Notes: generated by a model from the sequence alone, not told the origin. Shown: positions 22,878 to 33,976, numbered from the stretch's first letter. The stretch is DNA of 64,000 bases from Symbiodinium natans (GCA_905221605.1 CAJNDS010002691.1:130001-194000), one strand, 5' to 3'. Translations and numbers: made by a program.

Positions 22878-22935
22878 CCCGTCGCAGGTAGGTCAAGAAA
22901 AGCTCACAGAGCTCAGGCTGCGTGAACTCCGTCAC
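22878..22935 (-). CDS. Exon of unrecognised gene, 58 nt
   Basis: Acceptor TTACAG|GTGACG and donor G|GTCTGC. The frame reads VTEFTQPELCELFLTYLRRG. Its length and phase equal those of the 58-nt exon of paralogues A and B, and both begin VT, but sequence likeness is too weak to call homology. Confidence 0.5.
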
Positions 22936-23600
22936 CTGTAAGCTGCGATAGCTGTAGGGCCTTCAGGGTTTGGAGTTTAAGGTTTTCGTGTGTAGTGAGG
23001 GTGTACAGTGCAAGGTTCTGAGGTTGAGGCTTCGGGTGTTTTCAGGTTCGCTGCCCTTTGTGTGGCCGTGGTCGGGTGGCCTTCTCAAACCTCATCCTGA
23101 CCACAATGCTTCAGGTCAATGAAAATTAAATCTCAATGACCCTCCCTGCCCCCCCCCCCACCCAGCCGCTTGTTCTGAGGGCTTTCCTGACTTTCAGGGC
23201 TAACAGCGCCACCCCTTACGCTGAAAGGCTCCTGTGTCCTAGACTTTTTGCCGTGCGTGCATTGCGAAGGCTTTGTTGTGCCTGGCATTTCTCACCGCTG
23301 GGGGCTGGACCATGTAGTGGAGCAGTCTTTTCAACTACCTCCGAAACCCTGAAGAGCTCGAAGCCTTCAAGCAGTTTTAGCCCCGACCTAAAACCCTAAA
23401 CCCAAACTCTCAAGATGCACCCTAACCACCCCCCCCCCAACAAAAAAAGGAAGCCGACACCCTTCATGTTTTTCATTACAGGGTTCTTGCGGCATCGCCT
23501 CAGACAGCGCTGCCTGCATGTTGACGACGAGGCCTTTTCGCTCCACCACACCTCGGCCAAGGTCGTTTGGATGCCTAACTCTCAGAAGGGAATGAGGGAA

Positions 23601-23819
23601 TTAGGCCATTTTGTTTTGGCTCTTGAAGGATTTTTCTAAGCTCCCCCTTGCCAGGTGGCCCAGATCGCCGTCGATAGTGAGAGCTTTGAACCTTCCATGG
23701 AACCGGTTTCTCGCGGGGTGGCTTTGGAGTCGAGCCAACTCCAAGGCTTTTGATGTACAAAGGTTCAGGGCCGAGGAAGAAAGGTTTGACAGTGAAGCTT
23801 CAAGCATGTGAACGAACAC
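23601..23819 (-). CDS. Possible exon, 72 codons
   Basis: Minus frame reads MLEASLSNLSSSALNLCTSK, then ALELARLQSHPARN and ALTIDGDLGHLARGSLEK before a stop. A plus frame (NRFLAGWLWSRANSKAFDV) is equally open, so strand is unsure. Minus is preferred because neighbouring exons are on it. Confidence 0.3.
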   Translation of the reverse strand: MFVHMLEASLSNLSSSALNLCTSKALELARLQSHPARNRFHGRFKALTIDGDLGHLARGSLEKSFKSQNKMA

Positions 23820-24646
23820 ATGACATCACTGTCATACTCGACTGGTGTTTGGGGGGCGGTTAGCTCAACCCAGCGCCCTCAACCCGGGCCGAGGAGCACA
23901 GTCTTCTTCCTGATGTTATTGCCGAGATAATCCTCCTTCTCCTGAGGTGTTGGATGGTTCTGGGGTTCTGGGTTCTGATTTTGCTGGGGGCGGTAAACTA
24001 ACACAGCCTGCTGTCGTTCAGGTCGTGCAGCAGCATGGTTTGCGCTCAAGGTTGATAGGACTCAGAAGACTAAGGGGCAGCTGCTTGCCAAAAGCCTGCG
24101 AGAGCCTGACTCGATGATCCTGAACGCGGAACCCCTCGACAGCCCGCGACCCCAAGACCATTCACGCGGCCCTAACCTTCACACACCGCCCTAAACCCTG
24201 TACCCTGCTGGGCGCCCGCCTTGCCCCTCTGCAGCACCTGGAGCATCCTTTGAGGGTGCTTCTGGGTTCAGCGGACAGAAAAGTTTGGAGGGCTTCGAAG
24301 GTGATCCGGGCTTTACAAGGCTCTTTGGGATGTGAGTAGCGTTTCAGTTGCTGGAGGGGCTGGCCTGGCAACTACTTCCTGTCGAAGGCCGTCACAAACC
24401 CTATCACCCCAAATCACCCCAAACCCCAGCAAGGTGAAGGGCCAGGGGGCTCGCTTCCCTTGGATTTCGTCAACATCGGCGCCTGCGGCGCGTCCCTGCA
24501 GGGCACTTTTTTAATCTTCGTGGACTCTTGAAGGCGGTTGTGGCCTGCTTTGGGACGACAGAATGTTGGGTTTTCAGGGCTTGCGGGACGTGATGAGGGA
24601 TTATGGGCAACTCCCCTCACGAGCCCTGGATTGTGGAAGCCCTTGC

Positions 24647-24670
24647 CTGCGGGACGACTTGTCCTTGGTT
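24647..24670 (-). CDS. Candidate 24-nt micro-exon, copy 1
   Basis: Lies between CTGCAG and a GC donor (GCAAGG). If phase 1 is used it reads TKDKSSR. The block resembles 25355-25384, including its acceptor context and GC donor. A long G run lies at 24706-24721. Confidence 0.35.
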
Positions 24671-24705
24671 CTGCAGGGTTCAGGGAGCAAGGGTCGCTTG
24701 GTGTT

Positions 24706-24721
24706 TGGGGGGGGGGGGGGG
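24706..24721. repeat. G homopolymer
   Basis: Uninterrupted run of about 16 G. A second, longer run with one A interruption lies at about 25087-25117. Confidence 0.9.
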
Positions 24722-24945
24722 GACGATCACCTGCATCTAAACACAGACCGCCCCCTGTAACATCGTTTCCGCGGGGCTGCAAAAATCACTTGCGCCTTCT
24801 GCGACTAGAAGCCTGGCCACCCCATCATTGCTTTGCGACCGGTACCTCCTTTAGGACTTATGACATCACCCTCTGGAGGTTTAGTTCCGGCTTGTGCCCG
24901 AACCCTGTAATCATCCCACATTAATCTTCGAAATCCTGCAAACAC

Positions 24946-24987
24946 CGAAAAGGTGGCAAACGGGTGACCCATAAGCATCCTCTTGTC
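24946..24987 (-). CDS. Exon of unrecognised gene, 42 nt
   Basis: Acceptor TTAAG|GAC and donor G|GTGTTT, phase 0, reading DKRMLMGHPFATFS. The frame stays open through the intron for some 40 further codons, so an unspliced reading to about 24810 is also possible. Confidence 0.4.
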
Positions 24988-25354
24988 CTTAATGAACAAC
25001 GTCCCCAGCTTTCAGCAGGGCTTCGTCATCGCGTTTCGCCCTGCCGTCAGTTTGGGGTGTATAAGGCTTAGGGTTCAAGTTCGGTGGGGGATTGGGACGG
25101 GGGGGGGGGGGGGGGGACGGATTCTGTGAGAGCTTCCTTTCTTGGTTTCGCCGCTTCTGTCACGCGTCCAGGATTTGGTTTCAGGCAGAATTCTAAGCGG
25201 GAAACCTTGAATTCCATGGCCCGAAAAAAGCATGGAGCGCTTTTAGCAACCAACGGCCCAGAACATGTTGCTTTCAGGGTGGCGTGTGTCACATGTAAAA
25301 GTGCGCTCGGGGTTTTGGGGATGTGTCTGGGCAACCCTCACGCATCCAACTTGC

Positions 25355-25384
25355 CTGGGCTTGCGGGATGGCTTGTCCTTGGTT
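25355..25384 (-). CDS. Candidate 30-nt micro-exon, copy 2
   Basis: Acceptor CCGTAG and a strong GC donor, GCAAGT, which differs from the consensus GTAAGT by one base. In phase 1 it reads TKDKPSRKP. It shares about 65-75 bp of flanking sequence with 24647-24670; both lengths are multiples of three. Confidence 0.4.
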
Positions 25385-25596
25385 CTACGGAGATCACAGA
25401 ATGCACGGGCCGCTTGGTGCGGACGAAGGCTGAACCCGGCAAAATTGATCCAAACGCTGCACCCATGTCACTCACAGGCAATTCTCCCTGATTTCGGGCT
25501 GGAAAGTCAGTGATTCTAAGGTTTGGGTTGTAAGCTTTTGTGGTTGCAAGGTTGGTGGGCTTGGAGCGTGGCATGTTCGCTTTAGTTTGGCTTCAC

Positions 25597-25670
25597 AGGT
25601 TCGAGGTTTCATACATTACGGCTACGGCTTTGGTCTCCGTTGGCTTCACGCGAGCCCTCAGCTTCACGAG
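25597..25670 (-). CDS. Exon of unrecognised gene, 74 nt
   Basis: Acceptor GCAGAG and donor GTGAAG. Reads LVKLRARVKPTETKAVAVMY then ETSNL. Third positions are mostly G or C, and alternative frames are poor. Family not recognised. Confidence 0.5.
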
Positions 25671-25859
25671 CTCTGCTCAGACGGTGCAGGCTCCGAACAG
25701 ACTCTTAGGCTCCTCGTGCTGGTGCGCGCTCCGCATCTATGCGCACCTTAGAATGCTTGCCCGAACCCCATGAACCCTACAAGCCCTATAAGCCCAGAAT
25801 AGACCCTATAAGCCCGAAACCGCAACACGAGCACTTTCAGCAGAGCTTCGTCATCGTGA

Positions 25860-26600
25860 TGCGCCCTGAACAGTCAGCGGTGTAGTTGGGTGCAGCTTTG
25901 CTGTGCTATCTACCGTTTCCCCTTTACATTGGTTAGGCTTGGCTTGGGGAGCTTCAACATGCCCATGGCGACGGGGGAATAGGCAGCGCACAAGTCACAA
26001 GAACACGCGCAGGTACACGTGAGATGCCTCGGCATTTAGAAGTACCCATTGTTGTTGAGGTTCGAGAGTCTTGTGGGTTAATTCGCGACAACTACGTCCC
26101 TTCTCGGGCGGCAGAGGACTCGATTGCACCCACTATTCAGGTTATTAGGGCCACCTCGTAAGATCTACAGCCCAGCATGCACTGTCAGCAAGGCCTATCT
26201 TGCCCCTCGTTCATTCACCTTGACACCTGGCCCAGCTGGACCTCTACAATCCCAACTTGATGCTCCAAAGCTCTCCAAGCCCTGCTTGGATGAACAATGA
26301 ACGCTCAAGTTAAGACTGTATCCCAACAAGCTCTAGCATAGCAGTTCCCATCACCAAACACAAATTCACGGAACCTCGTTTTTTTCGGCTAATGCTGTTC
26401 AAGCGTCATGCGGAAGAGCTCGGAACACAAAAAATAGTGACCTCAGATTGGCGAAGGAAGAGGGCATCGTGGAGGTCGAACCTATTAGCCATTACGATTG
26501 CTCGGCAAAGAATACCACGTGTAAGGTGACAAGCAGAACACAGAGCAGAGAGAACTGCCAGTGACCTTGTTCTGACCTGAACCGCAGATCGTTTGGTCCT
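25860..26600. other. Stretch without a supported gene
   Basis: No exon, repeat or RNA gene that I can support. Base composition is mildly AT-richer than the neighbours. Confidence 0.5.
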
Positions 26601-26623
26601 GCTGCGTTAGCCTGCCTTTCAGG

Positions 26624-26960
26624 TTAGGGCCTAACATTTAGCACGGATTGCTCGCCAAGGGGCATCTCACCTGGGCAGTCATGAACCATGGTTTCGGATG
26701 GGCATTTGGGATTGAGCTTGGTGTGTCCACGCGTGAAGCCTCCCTGCCGAAATCTGTGAGAATGGATGGGCTTTAAGGTTTCAAAATGAAGAATGTCAAA
26801 TCCCCGAAGCGGAATCGACAAGTTGTCTCGCAGCGCCTAGAGCACCACTTCTTCGCACATGTGCTGTGCGATAACATGCGCACGCTGCCTGGCCAGCCTG
26901 GTCAGCAAAACAGGATCTGGTGGCTTTCAGTTTCTGCATGTCTCGAGTAGAACCGAGTAT
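26624..26960 (-). CDS. Possible 3' exons, unrecognised
   Basis: One minus frame near 26830-26900 reads LTRLARQRAHVIAQHMCEE and reaches a stop. After CTCTAG another frame reads ALRDNLSIPLRGFDILHFET and continues to a stop at 26624. Either the TAG is an intron end or it is a true stop. Family not recognised. Confidence 0.3.
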
Positions 26961-27371
26961 CCGCGCCTGGAGTTTCAAAAGCGCCCAACAAAAGACCCAA
27001 GCCCCAAACCACAAGCTCTAAACCATATAAGTCAAGCTCTGCAACCCCCATGCCCAACCGACCAATTCATTCCAGTCGCAAACTCCTGCGTCAGCCGCCC
27101 GGTGTTGTTGAGGCACACAACCTCCATAACGCGTCGCTCGCCCGGAAAACTCCCAACCCTAAACAAACCCTTGGGGACAGAAGAAATGACTCAGAATGCA
27201 CACATGAACTCACATAAAATTCTCATATACGTATTGAAGCAGTTCACACCCAATGTGCATCTTGAAAGGAACAACATTTTCTAGGCCCACCTGTCACTGA
27301 CTAAGTTTAGCTCACGGCCTTTCCAGGCATCAGGCTTCTCACAGTGCGTCAATTGTAGCCTGGTTCATTGT

Positions 27372-27635
27372 TCAAATTACAAGCCACCTAGTGCATATAA
27401 GGACAAAGTTATTGAATCTTGCAATGCAACGCAGCATTGCTGTGGCTCTGAGCTCTTCTGCCAAGCCACTGGCTGGCCACTGACGAGCATCTTGAGAAGC
27501 TCCTGATGGTCTCACATGTTGACAAAAACTCAGTTCGCGCTTCTCGATGCAAGCGGTATCCTCAAAGTTTCGGCATCGATACCTCAGCCCCGATAGAAAT
27601 TGCACCCAAATCACCCAAAAGTCATCCCTAGACAC
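27372..27635 (-). CDS. Possible terminal exon, 87 codons
   Basis: Open minus frame reads DDFWVIWVQFLSGLRYRCRN, then ASGLAEELRATAMLRCIAR, and ends in a short hydrophobic run before a stop. No firm acceptor. Family not recognised. Confidence 0.35.
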   Translation of the reverse strand: MSRDDFWVIWVQFLSGLRYRCRNFEDTACIEKRELSFCQHVRPSGASQDARQWPASGLAEELRATAMLRCIARFNNFVLICTRWLVI

Positions 27636-28613
27636 ACCCTCTCGAACAACACCCTCAAGCTTTGCACTGCTGGACGCGCCTTCTTGCTGCTGTCACCGCC
27701 CCCAAGGAAAATGCAGCCACTGGGAGCCAGACCTGGGGATCTTTTCTTTGTAAGGGGTCTTATGATGTCTTATGGGAGTTTTGTGTAGAAGCGCCACTAG
27801 ACATGCCCCATCGTAGCAGCCGCATCTCAGCCACGCAACAGCCTTGAACTCTCCTGGCGCTTTGAAGGAGTTTGGGGATTGAGGAGCCCCCCTGCTTGCC
27901 ACTCTTGCTCCCATCAGACATCCCCAGGCTTCCCGAAGGACCCCCGTGCTGTTAAAAAATCCTGAAAAACGCTTCTAGGGTTTACACGGTTTAGGGTTTA
28001 GGGTTCAGGGTGTAGCGTTTCGGGAGTGCAAGCCGGCCATTGTGAGCAAGCGGCTGTGCAGGACCAGTGCATGGTGATGGTCATCGCAGAGAATGTAATG
28101 AGTGCCTTCATGGTGCCCTCTCAAACCACCGCTCCCCAATGGCTACCCGCCGAGACAAGGTCCCTGGCCCCAAGGCTTTGCAGCAGCGCAACACAGAACG
28201 AAGAGCAGGCAGGAGAGGTAACAGGCAGGTCAACACCCCAAACCTGACTCACCTCCAGCTAATCTCCCCAAAAAACCCCACAAATGGCCGCGTTCAGTGC
28301 TCAAAGTCGCTCAAGACTACAGACTCGGACGACAGCAGAGAGTTTGGGGTTGAAGGAACCCGAGATCCCAAGATGCACCTCCCCGAAAGTGCCACCGGTT
28401 CCAGGCAACCTTGCCGGCTTCTTTCTCCTTGGCGGACTTGCCTGAGGGGGGGGGGTGGGTGTGGGACGCATGGGTCCGGAGTCGCCTTGTGCACGCGGAG
28501 GGCCCTGCGAATTTGGGTAACGGGAGGGGAGGGGTGAAGGAGGAATTCAGGAGGCCCAGGCAAGGAGAAGCTGTGGTTCTACTCTACTTTGCTCCACACC
28601 CAGGGTTTTGAAA

Positions 28614-28712
28614 GGCTCATGGGTACTCACAAGTGGGGCTACAAGCATCCTAAATAAGGATAGAATCGTAGTTACCCTACAAAATAACCCTATTCAAAAG
28701 TACCCATGAACC
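28614..28712. mobile_element. Short inverted-repeat element (MITE-like), copy 2
   Basis: About 100 bp with ends GCTCATGGGTACT and AGTACCCATGAAC facing each other. Its right half resembles that of 18003-18102. No coding capacity. Confidence 0.5.
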
Positions 28713-29266
28713 GACAAGTAGAACCCTAAGCTCACTTGCACCCGAGTTGCATGTCCAGCCTGCTTTTTCCAACTCCCTCAGTCACGAGGCCCGCGTGAAG
28801 AAGCGTGGCAGGCTTTAAGTTTTCGAGGCTTAAGGGTTTTGAGTTTAAGGTGTGTGCTGCAACCTATGCAGGAGGCGAAGATGGCAAGATGAAGCGACCA
28901 CTAGGTGAGCAACCAAAACAAGCGCACCGAACGAGCTCCAGTGCACCATCAGACAGCTGATCACAAGAAGTGCTCTTGGCACGTGGGGTGGAGAAGCCTT
29001 GACATGTCATGAGTCGTGCTTGCCACGTCGCTTGTTCCAGAACTTCATGTCCCTTAGTTCGGGAGCCAACATGAAACAGCAAATGGACCGAGGACCTGAG
29101 GAGGGTCTCGAACCCCAAGCCCGAGACTCGAAACCCGCAAGAACTGCAACCCAGAAGCACGTCGTCACGCTGTCGGCGGCCTAACCCGAACAGCCGTGCG
29201 AACCTCGCAACCCATGTAAGGCGACCTTAAACCCTCGACTTAAGCCCTCAAAATCCTGAAATCCTC

Positions 29267-29952
29267 CTGCATGCCGAAGTAACGCAGGGACCTGAGACGC
29301 GCCCGGAAGGCTGGTGGCATGACGAGGCGCAGCTTCAGCGGTGTGACAATCGGCTGGTTCATGGGCTTCGCGTGGTCCAGCAGCTGCGCCGTCATCAGGG
29401 CACTCTTTACATTGATCTCCTGACCGCAATCGCTTATGGCTGTTCTTTACATTCTTGGTCCGCCTTCAGGCTCATTTCAGGCACCTGGGGCTCTACACGT
29501 CTTCAAGAGTCCAGCTGGGGCTCAACAGCCGGGGACATTCGACCCGCAAGAGCAACCAAGCGGAAGCTGACCTTCCACATTTCCCGTGACCCGTACGTCA
29601 CGACCTGAAGCATCGGAAATGGTGGGGGGGAAGCACTCGGAGGGTCAACACCTGAAACCACTAAACTCTGACAGGAAAGTAACTCGCTGCAGTTCCTCCA
29701 CCTTTTCCCAGTCGTCGTCGCCTTGCCATACATCCTCCTGCACCCGACTTGAGAGACAGCAATCCCATTTTCGTGCCATTTGCAAAAGATACTTGCAGCT
29801 TGCGACATGCTACAAAAAACCCACTTGTGTGCTGAGCTTCGGAAGCAGAGCTGAAGACTCCGGAGAGCTTACTTGTGAATGCTTGATGCAATACTTGGAA
29901 CAGCATGAGAACGGTCTGATGCAAATCGCAGAGTCACTTCGCATGAGTGGAA
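29267..29952 (-). CDS. Unrecognised gene, four consecutive short exons
   Basis: Four exons with matching splice sites: 29873-29952 (80 nt, CAG acceptor, GTAAGC donor, reading FHSCEVTLRFASDRSHAV), 29684-29737 (54 nt, EDVWQGDDDWEKVEELQR), 29572-29604 (33 nt, VVTYGSREMWK) and 29267-29419 (153 nt, EINVKSALMTAQLLDHAK, then LKLRLVMPPAFRARLRSL). The last three are phase 0 throughout, with introns of 79 and 152 nt. The strand and frame are therefore well supported, although a 166-codon plus ORF covers part of the region. The N- and C-termini are not seen. Family not recognised. Confidence 0.6.
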
Positions 29953-30184
29953 CTGGTGCGCAGAGTGTCAAGTCGGTGGACCAGCCACAGCCACCGCTGG
30001 AGGAGTATTGCAACTGCCGATTGCGTTGTCTGCACCATGCGAAAAAGACGTCAGACTCAGTTCTAGCCCCCGCTAGGCACGGATAGCAGGGATGGGAGGA
30101 GGGAGGAGGAGGAGGAGGACATCTTTTGCCCTATAAAGACATACACTTCGACTTGATAGGTTGGCTGCATTGGGCGTTGAAGTG

Positions 30185-30403
30185 CTACACGACCAGCGCG
30201 CCATCATCGGCGACAAAGTCTTCAAAAGAGCCGATTGCAACGTGGTTTCTATCTAGTTTGGGAATTGAGCGCATAGGCGGTGTACACTTCTGATAGAAAG
30301 ACCCAGGTCGCTTTCGATATTCTGGCGGCTTCAATTCCTGCTCAGAAGTATTCTGAAAGCACACCCACAGCTGGCACCTTGGCCTTGCTGGAATCCTTCT
30401 CAT
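30185..30403 (-). CDS. Terminal exon, 72 codons, unrecognised
   Basis: Reads CQLWVCFQNTSEQELKPPEY, RKRPGSFYQKCTPPMRSI, and ends GSFEDFVADDGALVV and a stop. The reading is protein-like and unlike repeat sequence. It may be the 3' end of the gene containing 30515-30841. Confidence 0.45.
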   Translation of the reverse strand: MRRIPARPRCQLWVCFQNTSEQELKPPEYRKRPGSFYQKCTPPMRSIPKLDRNHVAIGSFEDFVADDGALVV

Positions 30404-30514
30404 TCCTGAGTTCTTGACAAGGTCACTGCCAGACCCGAATCAGGGGGACACAGAATACGACGGGTCTAGAAAGTCTTGCCACACCCCCAAGTTCACTCGG
30501 CAGGAGTTCGAGTG

Positions 30515-30841
30515 CTAACTTGATAGAAGTTGTTGCGGACTTCGCGGTTGACACCTAAACAAGTTAATTGGGTGTTTTCTGGCTCGTTGAAAAAGAGATC
30601 GAGCCAATCTGCATTCAAACACAATTGAGATTCCTACATATTTCTCAGTTAATTGAACTCCAATCCCGAGGTGGATCGGCCGAGGCACTTCATGGACGTC
30701 TGTGCGCCGACCTGTCCTGCGATCAAGCTTAGCTGCCACTCCGAAACCTAGAAACAGAAAGTAAGTGATATAAGTAATGATAGATCTAGTTGGCATAATC
30801 AGGGTCCTGGACCCTGGCCAAGACCGTGCAAGGTTGAGCAA
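30515..30841 (-). CDS. ORF with N-terminal hydrophobic segment, 108 codons
   Basis: Open from a Met at 30841. Residues 16-38 are basic then hydrophobic (MPTRSIITYITYFLFLGFGV), suggesting a signal peptide or anchor. A basic stretch DRRTGRRTDVHEVPRPIH follows. It may splice to 30185-30403 downstream. Family not recognised. Confidence 0.35.
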   Translation of the reverse strand: MLNLARSWPGSRTLIMPTRSIITYITYFLFLGFGVAAKLDRRTGRRTDVHEVPRPIHLGIGVQLTEKYVGISIVFECRLARSLFQRARKHPINLFRCQPRSPQQLLSS

Positions 30842-31110
30842 GGACTTCTACTGCCACTGCGACGGTTACTGCTCCTGCTACTGCTAAGCTTGTTGCTGCT
30901 ACCACTGCCACCGCCATTCAACCTGCTTGCCACTGCTACTCCGTACTTAGTAGCTACGTAGTACGTACTACTGCGTACTGCTTTTTGCTTATTACATACT
31001 TACTACATGCCACTTGCTACTTACAGCCTTCTTTTCCTCCTCCGACTCCTTCTAACTTTACAGCCACGGACCGCAGCTCCTCGAGGCTCCACCCAAAATG
31101 CCAACGCTAT

Positions 31111-31230
31111 GTCGGTTTAGGGTTGAGGGTTTCGTTTTTAGGGTTGAGGGTTTTGGGTTGAGTTTTGAGGGTTTAGGGTTTTGGGTTTAGTTTTTAAGGT
31201 TTAGGGTTTAGGGTTTAGGGTTTAGGGCTT
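31111..31230. repeat. Interstitial telomere-like array
   Basis: Mixed TTTAGGG, TTGAGGG, TTTTGGG and GTTTTTAGGG units ending in about five regular heptamers. Positions 30885-31030, just left of it, are a low-complexity CTACTGC / TACTTAC region without a gene. Confidence 0.85.
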
Positions 31231-31685
31231 AGGGTTTCGGACTCGCATGGCAAGAGATGCACAAGGATTTCCAAGGTGACGTGCCGACGGATTGCCAACA
31301 GGCCAACGGAATCTCGCTGCAGACTCCGCATGTCCCTGCTGGAGCATGTGCTCCAGTCTGCGCCCTGTCTGCCCCTAGTGCCGGCCGGCAGTGGATGCTT
31401 GCTGAACCACTTGCCTGAACCACTTTATATCTCTCGGAGAGCCTGTCGGCTCCAGGAAAGAACCCAAAGTTGGACCCCAAAACCTCCAGCTGAAAATCTT
31501 CAACACTCAACACCAAACATGAGCGCTTCAGGGCTATAAAGTGGGCGACACCTCATGACACCCTAGGGCCCTGATCACCCTTGAAGCCGGAGCTCCCAAA
31601 GAAGAACAAAACGTGACAAGGCCAAAGACGTCCTCAAGCTGACGGCTCCTTTGGACAAATGGTACCCTTTGATTCCCACGCTCAC

Positions 31686-32136
31686 CGTCCTTTGGCGCTT
31701 TTGTCTTTCTCTTCCTTTTTCGCTTTCTCCAGGCTCTTGACAGCCATCTTCTTGGCCATAGCTTTCACCTTGAAAGAGCTGTCTTTGTCCAAGGAGTGGG
31801 GGGAAGTCGGGAAGCGAGTTGAGGGGTATTCAGGTTTAAGTCCACGACGGAAGTCTCGAAGAGTCCTCTAAGGGGACTTGCTAGAAAGACTCAGGAGCCC
31901 TAGACCAGCACAGGCAGTGTTTCAGTTCCGGGGGATTTGCCTAAGCCCCCGTGGCCCTAAAACGAAGACCCTCAAGCTTTGAAGCCTTGAACCCCAAACG
32001 CTTTCCAAGGCACAACTTCATCCCTGGTTGCCCCCTTCTCGTTGAGGTCGCCCAAGTGCGAAATTTGCTGCAGACCCGCCTGCAGAGTGGCTTTGGCCAG
32101 GCACTTGACATTTCTCCAGTGGGCGAAACGCCAGGA
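31686..32136 (-). CDS. Unrecognised gene, two exons, Lys-rich tail
   Basis: Upstream exon, about 32010-32136, follows TAG and reads FAHWRNVKCLAKATLQAG then HLGDLNEKGATRDEV. Downstream exon, 31686-31782, reads DSSFKVKAMAKKMAVKSL then a Lys/Glu-rich helix (EKAKKEEKDKSAKGR), ending at donor GTGAGC. The Lys-rich segment is probably exposed or nucleic-acid binding, which is inference. Family not recognised. Confidence 0.45.
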
Positions 32137-32408
32137 CTATTTTCTTTTGCAGTTGCGAACCCTAAATCCCCCAAAGGGCTTCTGGGCCTCTGAATCCTGT
32201 ACTCTCCAGTTGAGTGCTTCAACAAAAGCAGAAAGGGTTTAGGGGCAACCCCTGCTCACGGCCCCCACTCTCTCCTTTGTAACTACCAAGTCACGAGCAA
32301 CCCCTGAAGAACAAAAACAAACTTTGCGTCGAAAAACCCCCTGAATGAATGTGTGACATACATGCTGCAGGATGTTGAGATCTGGCGGGGAACGCTGGGC
32401 GAAAGAAT

Positions 32409-32505
32409 CTAACAACCCTCACCTGACAGGTGGGGAAAAACTGAAAAGGAGTCTGGCAGACCTCGGCAACTGGATGGGAACAAAGTAACTCGAGGCTCAC
32501 TCGCA
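32409..32505 (-). CDS. Exon ending at a duplicated splice donor, copy 1
   Basis: Reads SLELLCSHPVAEVCQTPFQF and ends CAG before GTGAGGGTTGTTAG at 32422. About 30 bp around this donor are nearly identical to those at 33179-33208. A GGCGGGGAACGCTGGGC minisatellite unit sits just inside the intron. Confidence 0.4.
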
Positions 32506-32930
32506 AAAAAAAACTATGCATGCAATGCCCGGTACGTCTCTCTTTTTGCGACGTGATACGCACGGTCAAGCCAAATCAATCACTTTGACCGACGAAGGCT
32601 TCAGTCTCCATTGACTAAGACTAGGCCGGCGAGTCTGGTTGCCGTCGGTTCGCGGTCACTTTGCTCTGGAGGTTGTCGTCCGTTCGCTGTTGCTTTGCCC
32701 TAGGCGCCCATGACCGTGCACTCACACATTTCAAACATTGCGATATCACATATTCACTATGCCGTCGTTGCTAGGAATGTGTATGCAACATGCTTGCTGT
32801 CGGATTTTGCCTGTCTCAAGCTCCAAAATAGCTGGGCCATCAGTGCCGTCGTCCCTGCAACGTGCAAGAGAAGCCGTGCGATCAAAAGCAGCCTTGGACC
32901 TTGATATGCGAAGGTGAGGACCGCCCCGCC

Positions 32931-33100
32931 CAGCAGCGAGGTCCGGCGGGGAACAATGGGCGCAGATGCTCGCGGTTGAGGTCCGGTGGGGAACGGGCGC
33001 GGCTGGTCGCCGTTGAGGTCCTCCACGGGACGCTGGGCGCGGATAGTCGCGGTTGAGGTCCGGCGGGGAACACTGGGCGCGGATGGTCACTGCTCAGGTG
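32931..33100. repeat. 40-bp GC-rich minisatellite
   Basis: About four units of GAGGTCCGGCGGGGAAC followed by (ACT)GGGCGCGGATGGTCGCGGTT. A lone unit lies at about 32375. The array sits between the two duplicated donors, in the intron downstream of 33195-33377. Confidence 0.85.
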
Positions 33101-33194
33101 GCAGTAGAGGAGGCGACGAGGAGAAAGAGGAGAAAGAGGAGGAGGAGGAGAAGAAGGAGGAGACGGGGCCGACATATATTCTAACAACCCTCAC

Positions 33195-33377
33195 CTGACA
33201 GATGCGGAAAACACAAGTCTGCAAAGCCCGCAGCCACGCCTTGAGAAAATCGTCCCGGAATTCCTGGCTCTCCTTTCCGCAGCCAGGAGCGTGCAGTGGA
33301 GTTTCGTAAGGTTCTTGCGGTCTCTCACAAGGGCTCGGCCGGACATTTGGGGGTAGGACAGGGAACGGATGCAAGTT
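33195..33377 (-). CDS. Exon of 61 codons ending at duplicated splice donor, copy 2
   Basis: Acceptor GTGAAG and donor GTGAGGG, phase 0. Reads NLHPFPVLPPNVRPSPCERP, QEPYETPLHAPGCGKESQ, then EFRDDFLKAWLRALQTCVF. The Pro-rich first half suggests a linker, the second half an amphipathic helix. A purine-rich AGGAGG tract at 33111-33160 lies in the following intron. Family not recognised. Confidence 0.5.
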
Positions 33378-33976
33378 CTTCACAATATCCCGCAATGTTA
33401 CCGTCACCACTGCTGGCCCGCCTGACCGCGATCTTTCAAAATATAACCCTTTCTATATGTGCATGTATATTATGTGTGTATAGATGCGTGAGCTTGTTAT
33501 ATCTATGTATCTGCGTATTTACATTCACTTACAGTTGTGAGAGGCTTTGCCGGCAGAGCTTTTTCAGCACCACGCATGGTCTCTGCCTCCACTTTTTTAC
33601 GGACTTGTTCGTACCTTAGTCGCTCAGTCACAATGGGTACAAGGTCTAAGCTCAGCTCAGGCCATGAAAGTCACGCAAACCCACAACTCGAACCCTTCAG
33701 CTCGATGAAATCACTCCAGGGCACGGATACCGGGACTTCTTGAAGCTGTCCTCGGTTTGGTCTACCCCAGACTCAGAATGTTGAATACGCACACCTCCGC
33801 TCGACGCCAGGACTCCAAGCCAGGACTCCAAGCCGGCTTCCAAACCGCAGCTGAACGTGAAGTCAGCGTCTGCAACTCAACCAACTATCTGTGCCTGCCT
33901 CGAAGGAAACACGTTACCCAAACTCCCTCCCGACACCTGCTTTGGCCTATAGATAAATACAAGAAGGCCCAAGCTG

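Noticed and set aside
23850-23900. GCGGTTAGCTCAACCCAGCGCC resembles a tRNA 5' half
   Set aside because: No acceptor-stem partner, anticodon arm or T-loop GTTCRA could be found in the right places.
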